The position numbers and the translations under genes were made by a program. The notes under the pieces are model-generated. The model did not search any database. It was not told where the DNA came from and was given only the letters and a program-made list of their open reading frames with translations. From contig PEWQ01000189.1 in assembly GCA_002780065.1 (NCBI GenBank), forward strand, positions 1 to 9,099: a stretch of DNA of 9,099 nt. Reading direction: 5' to 3'. Below are positions 6,351 to 9,099 of this stretch, piece by piece (the first letter of the stretch is position 1; every line of letters begins with the position of its first letter). Source of the stretch: Candidatus Hydrogenedentes bacterium CG07_land_8_20_14_0_80_42_17. Lineage in GTDB: Bacteria > UBA8481.

Positions 6351-7955
6351 CTATTCACGGCTGTTAATCAAACTTTCCAGTCTGTCGTATGCTTTCTCTA
6401 TCAGCATCGGTCCTTCCACAAATTTCCCGTCGCGATATAAATTTACCGTGCCCTTTCCTCCACCGACTAGCCCAAAATCAGCATCTGCCATCTCGCCAGG
6501 CCCGTTCACGATGCACCCCATAACAGCAATCTTAACATTCTTTAAATGCGAAAATCTTTTTTTTACCTCTTGCACAACTTCGGGAAGATTGAAAAGCGTT
6601 CTTCCGCACGATGGACATGCAATGATCTCGGCTCGCGAAATCCTAGTCAGAGAATTCTGTAAAATTGAAATAGCAAGTTCGTGTCTCACTTCATCAGAAG
6701 ACTCTCCTCGTATCTCTATCGCGTCTCCAATCCCTTCTATTAGCGGCGCCCCCAGCGCAACGCTTGAACAGAGTTCTATGTCTCCTCGCCTCTTATGTTC
6801 ATAAGTTAATATGAGCGGCAGGTCTAAAATTAATGAAGAAACTTTTCTGACAAATGAAATGCTCTTATCAGGTTTAGTTAAAATTGTTCTGACCGCTTTG
6901 TATTCGGCAATATTTAATTTCGAAACTGAAATCGGTTCATCATCTCTCAATGTCAGTATTTCCGAATCACCGTCTGCAGAGAATTCAATCGGTATCTCCG
7001 CGCCAAAAGCTCCGACGTTTTCGCCGGCAATTCTTACCGGATTGTTTCCTCCAATATTTTTGAACTCACGACTTTTTCTTTTGCCTTTAATTTCGCCGCA
7101 AACTTTTTTTTCATAATCCCTGTACTCGAAAATATCAACAAGCTCACGCGCAACAGGAATTTCATTCTCAGGCGGTTCCGCTAAAGAGACTCGAATCGTG
7201 TCTCCAACACCATCAGCTAGCAGAGCTCCAATTCCTACAGCCGACCGTATTCTGCCATCCTCGCCTTCGCCCGCTTCAGTGACTCCGAGATGTAGAGGAC
7301 AATCAAATCCCTCTTTGTTCATTGCATTGACAAGCATTCTCACAGACTGAACCATTACTCTTGGATTGGACGATTTCATCGAGACAACAATATCTTGAAA
7401 ATCAAGTTCATGCGCAATGCGCAGATATTCCATCGCGGATTCAACCATTCCTAAAGGTGTGTTTCCGAAGCGGGATAAAATTCTTTCAGAGAGAGAGCCG
7501 TGATTTACTCCGATCCTCAATGCTGTTTTGCGTCTCTTCAAAATGTCAATCAGAGGAGAAAATTTTTTTCGAATTCTTTGTAAAGCTTTTTCCGGTTCTT
7601 CATCTGTAACTTTTTCTGAGCATCTTGAATCGGCAAAGTTTCCAGGATTGATTCTCACCTTCTCAACATGCAGAGCCGCTTCCATTGCCGCTTGAGGCAT
7701 GAAATGAATGTCGGCTGAAATAGGAAGATCGATGCCTTCCTCCAATAATCTGGATTTAATGTTTTTCAGAGCCGACGCATCTGCAACACGCGGAGTAGAT
7801 ATTCTTATCAATTCGCATCCTGCATTGTAAAGCCGCCTGCACTCCTCTACTGAGCCTTCTACATCTGTTGCAGGCAATGTCGTCATCGACTGAATTCGTA
7901 TCGGATTAGAGCCTCCGATCCCAAGAGATCCTACTTCACGGCTTTTTCTTCTCAT
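6351..7955 (-). CDS. ispG: 4-hydroxy-3-methylbut-2-enyl diphosphate synthase, long form
   Basis: IspG (GcpE) reductively converts methylerythritol cyclodiphosphate to HMBPP, the penultimate step of the MEP isoprenoid pathway, using a [4Fe-4S] cluster. The N-terminal TIM barrel shows IGGSNPIRIQSMTT (13-26), SADIHFMP (80-87), VRINPGNFAD (100-109) and LHLGVTEAGEGEDG (221-234). The C-terminal cluster domain has CPSCGRT (Cys447, Cys450), then GCIVNGPGEMADAD with Cys481 and Glu488. Between them, about 285-440, is an extra domain absent from the roughly 370-residue E. coli enzyme. At 534 residues this is the three-domain form, on the short side for that class. The ATG shares its A with the TAA of the upstream protease gene (TAATG), which implies coupling. 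The rseP-ispG order is common, often behind dxr. Confidence 0.97.
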   Translation of the reverse strand: MRRKSREVGSLGIGGSNPIRIQSMTTLPATDVEGSVEECRRLYNAGCELIRISTPRVADASALKNIKSRLLEEGIDLPISADIHFMPQAAMEAALHVEKVRINPGNFADSRCSEKVTDEEPEKALQRIRKKFSPLIDILKRRKTALRIGVNHGSLSERILSRFGNTPLGMVESAMEYLRIAHELDFQDIVVSMKSSNPRVMVQSVRMLVNAMNKEGFDCPLHLGVTEAGEGEDGRIRSAVGIGALLADGVGDTIRVSLAEPPENEIPVARELVDIFEYRDYEKKVCGEIKGKRKSREFKNIGGNNPVRIAGENVGAFGAEIPIEFSADGDSEILTLRDDEPISVSKLNIAEYKAVRTILTKPDKSISFVRKVSSLILDLPLILTYEHKRRGDIELCSSVALGAPLIEGIGDAIEIRGESSDEVRHELAISILQNSLTRISRAEIIACPSCGRTLFNLPEVVQEVKKRFSHLKNVKIAVMGCIVNGPGEMADADFGLVGGGKGTVNLYRDGKFVEGPMLIEKAYDRLESLINSRE

Positions 7956-9099
7956 TACTTCGATTCTGACTGAACTGCCTCATCAACAGTCTGATATCCG
8001 AACGCGCGGCCGAGATCGTTATAAGTAATGTAAACTATCAAAGCTAAAAGTGCGGCTAAACCTGCCTGCATCATGCGCTCTTGAATCTTCTGCGGAACCG
8101 GCTTCTTTGCAAAAAATTCGTAAAGCAAAAATATAAAGAGCCAGCCTCCGTCCAAAAGCGGAAACGGAATCAAGTTCACCACGCCTAAATTGACAGAGAT
8201 TAAAGCCAGATAATAGACAAGCTGTTTTGCTCCGCCTTCGCGGAAAGAAGAGCCTGACCCCTGAGCAATTCCGACCGGGCCGGCTAATAACTTCACTGAA
8301 AGTTTTCCTGTCACAAGTTTATGCAGAGTCACAAGAATTAATTTTCCCATCTTTACAGTCATGAATCCCGCTGAAACCATCGAATAAGTAAAACCCTTTG
8401 GATCAGGCTTCATGGTCGGTGAAATGCCTATTGCTGGAAAGCTTTCTATAGTTCCGTTACTGCGTTGAGCAAATGAAATCTTCGGAGAGGCAACTGCAAT
8501 ACCGGTCTCACTTCCTCTTTGATACAAAATATTAATTGCCTGAGCTGTATCTCTGACAATAGCGGTATCAGGCCAAAAAAATCTGCAAATCTTTATCGTT
8601 GCCGGTGAATTTAAATCAGACCACCATCGCTCTTTTTTTACAAAACGAATCGGAGGAATCTTAATTGAACGAATGCTCCTCGTTATATCGATCCATTGCA
8701 TAACCGGAGAGTCGTTGATCGCAAGAATTGTATCTCCAACCATCAGTCCCGCTTTTTTTGCCGGACCGTCTTCTTTCATCTCACCGATAACAGGATTCCA
8801 CCACGGAGCAATCTCCAAGGTTCCGCTTCCGAGCAATCTCGCATCGGCTTCAAGTTGGAGTTTAGAGACGTAATCGATGTCATTCGGAATTTCGAAATGT
8901 TTCGGAGTAACAGACAAATTCAATTCTTGAGTATCTCTCCGCACCTTCAGCGCAATGGACTTATTCACCGAAACACTCATGATCTTTTCAAAATCAAACC
9001 ACGTCTGGATCGATTTTCCATTTGCAGATTCGATTACATCTCCGACCTGCAATTCAGTTGCAGGCGTCTTTTCGGCAATAAAACCAACTTTAGCTAGAT
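7955..9099 (-). CDS. rseP: RseP-family site-2 zinc metalloprotease, N terminus missing
   Basis: This is an inner-membrane site-2 protease. In E. coli RseP cleaves anti-sigma factor RseA and remnant signal peptides. The frame stays open to the window edge, reading LAKVGFIAEKTPATELQVGD, so the gene continues beyond it. The TTG at 9052 is inside a PDZ domain and is not the true start. The first zinc motif, HExxH, and the first membrane segment are outside. Visible are PDZ1 (from the edge), PDZ2 (GLMVGDTILAINDSPV), the LAGPVGIAQGSG segment, and NLIPFPLLDGGW carrying the third zinc ligand (Asp of LDG). A terminal membrane helix (GLAALLALIVYITY) follows. The stretch after PDZ2, about 130-205 counting from that TTG, is poorly conserved. 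The stop overlaps the ispG start by one base. Confidence 0.93.
   Translation of the reverse strand, partial: LAKVGFIAEKTPATELQVGDVIESANGKSIQTWFDFEKIMSVSVNKSIALKVRRDTQELNLSVTPKHFEIPNDIDYVSKLQLEADARLLGSGTLEIAPWWNPVIGEMKEDGPAKKAGLMVGDTILAINDSPVMQWIDITRSIRSIKIPPIRFVKKERWWSDLNSPATIKICRFFWPDTAIVRDTAQAINILYQRGSETGIAVASPKISFAQRSNGTIESFPAIGISPTMKPDPKGFTYSMVSAGFMTVKMGKLILVTLHKLVTGKLSVKLLAGPVGIAQGSGSSFREGGAKQLVYYLALISVNLGVVNLIPFPLLDGGWLFIFLLYEFFAKKPVPQKIQERMMQAGLAALLALIVYITYNDLGRAFGYQTVDEAVQSESK

Noticed and set aside
6277-6804. 175-codon plus-strand open frame opposite the ispG 3' end
   Set aside because: It overlaps the Fe-S domain of ispG in antisense. Its start sits in the palindromic element, and no family resemblance is visible.
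9050-9052. TTG as the true start of the protease gene
   Set aside because: The frame continues upstream to the window edge with PDZ-like sequence, and the protein would lack the HExxH motif and first membrane helix required by the family.

Overview
This window is a compact, single-direction (minus-strand) piece of a bacterial chromosome of moderate-to-low GC content. It carries housekeeping envelope and metabolic genes, followed by a repeat-rich intergenic end. DapF indicates diaminopimelate/lysine synthesis. IspG indicates the MEP isoprenoid pathway, and the RseP-type site-2 protease indicates regulated intramembrane proteolysis. IspG is the long, insert-bearing form known from plants, chlamydiae, Bacteroidetes and spirochaetes rather than the short E. 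coli form. The glutamate-cysteine ligase is of the plant/proteobacterial type. Together with the intergenic palindromes this suggests a diderm bacterium, perhaps an uncultivated phylum, but the sequence does not let me name a lineage.

Layout in transcription order (right to left). (1) 9099-7955: RseP-like zinc metalloprotease, cut at its N terminus by the window edge. (2) 7955-6351: ispG, with its start overlapping the rseP stop by one base (TAATG). The rseP-ispG pair is usually preceded by dxr, which would lie outside the window. (3) 6350-6162: a spacer holding a GC-rich palindromic element and a weak candidate promoter for dapF. (4) 6161-349: a tight four-gene cluster made of dapF, two ABC exporter half-subunits and a glutamate-cysteine ligase gene, with a 10-nt gap followed by two 4-bp ATGA overlaps. 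(5) 348-1: no credible gene, but three unrelated repeat types stacked together, including an exact 60-bp tandem duplication.

How the parts work together. The two ABC half-transporters look like an obligate heterodimer, because their defects are complementary. One subunit has Asp in place of the catalytic Walker B Glu and a perfect LSGGQ. The other has the catalytic Glu and a degenerate LSEGE signature. In the assembled dimer both defects fall in the same ATP site. The translationally coupled glutamate-cysteine ligase invites the idea of a thiol-peptide synthesis and export module, but the substrate is unknown.

The most unusual non-coding signal is a GC-rich nested palindrome bounded by GCACGTGC. 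It is present in opposite orientation on each side of the dapF-ABC-ABC-gcl cluster (226-281 and 6242-6280). The left copy carries an internal 17-bp tandem duplication. I found no RNA genes, CRISPR array, transposase or clear intrinsic terminator.
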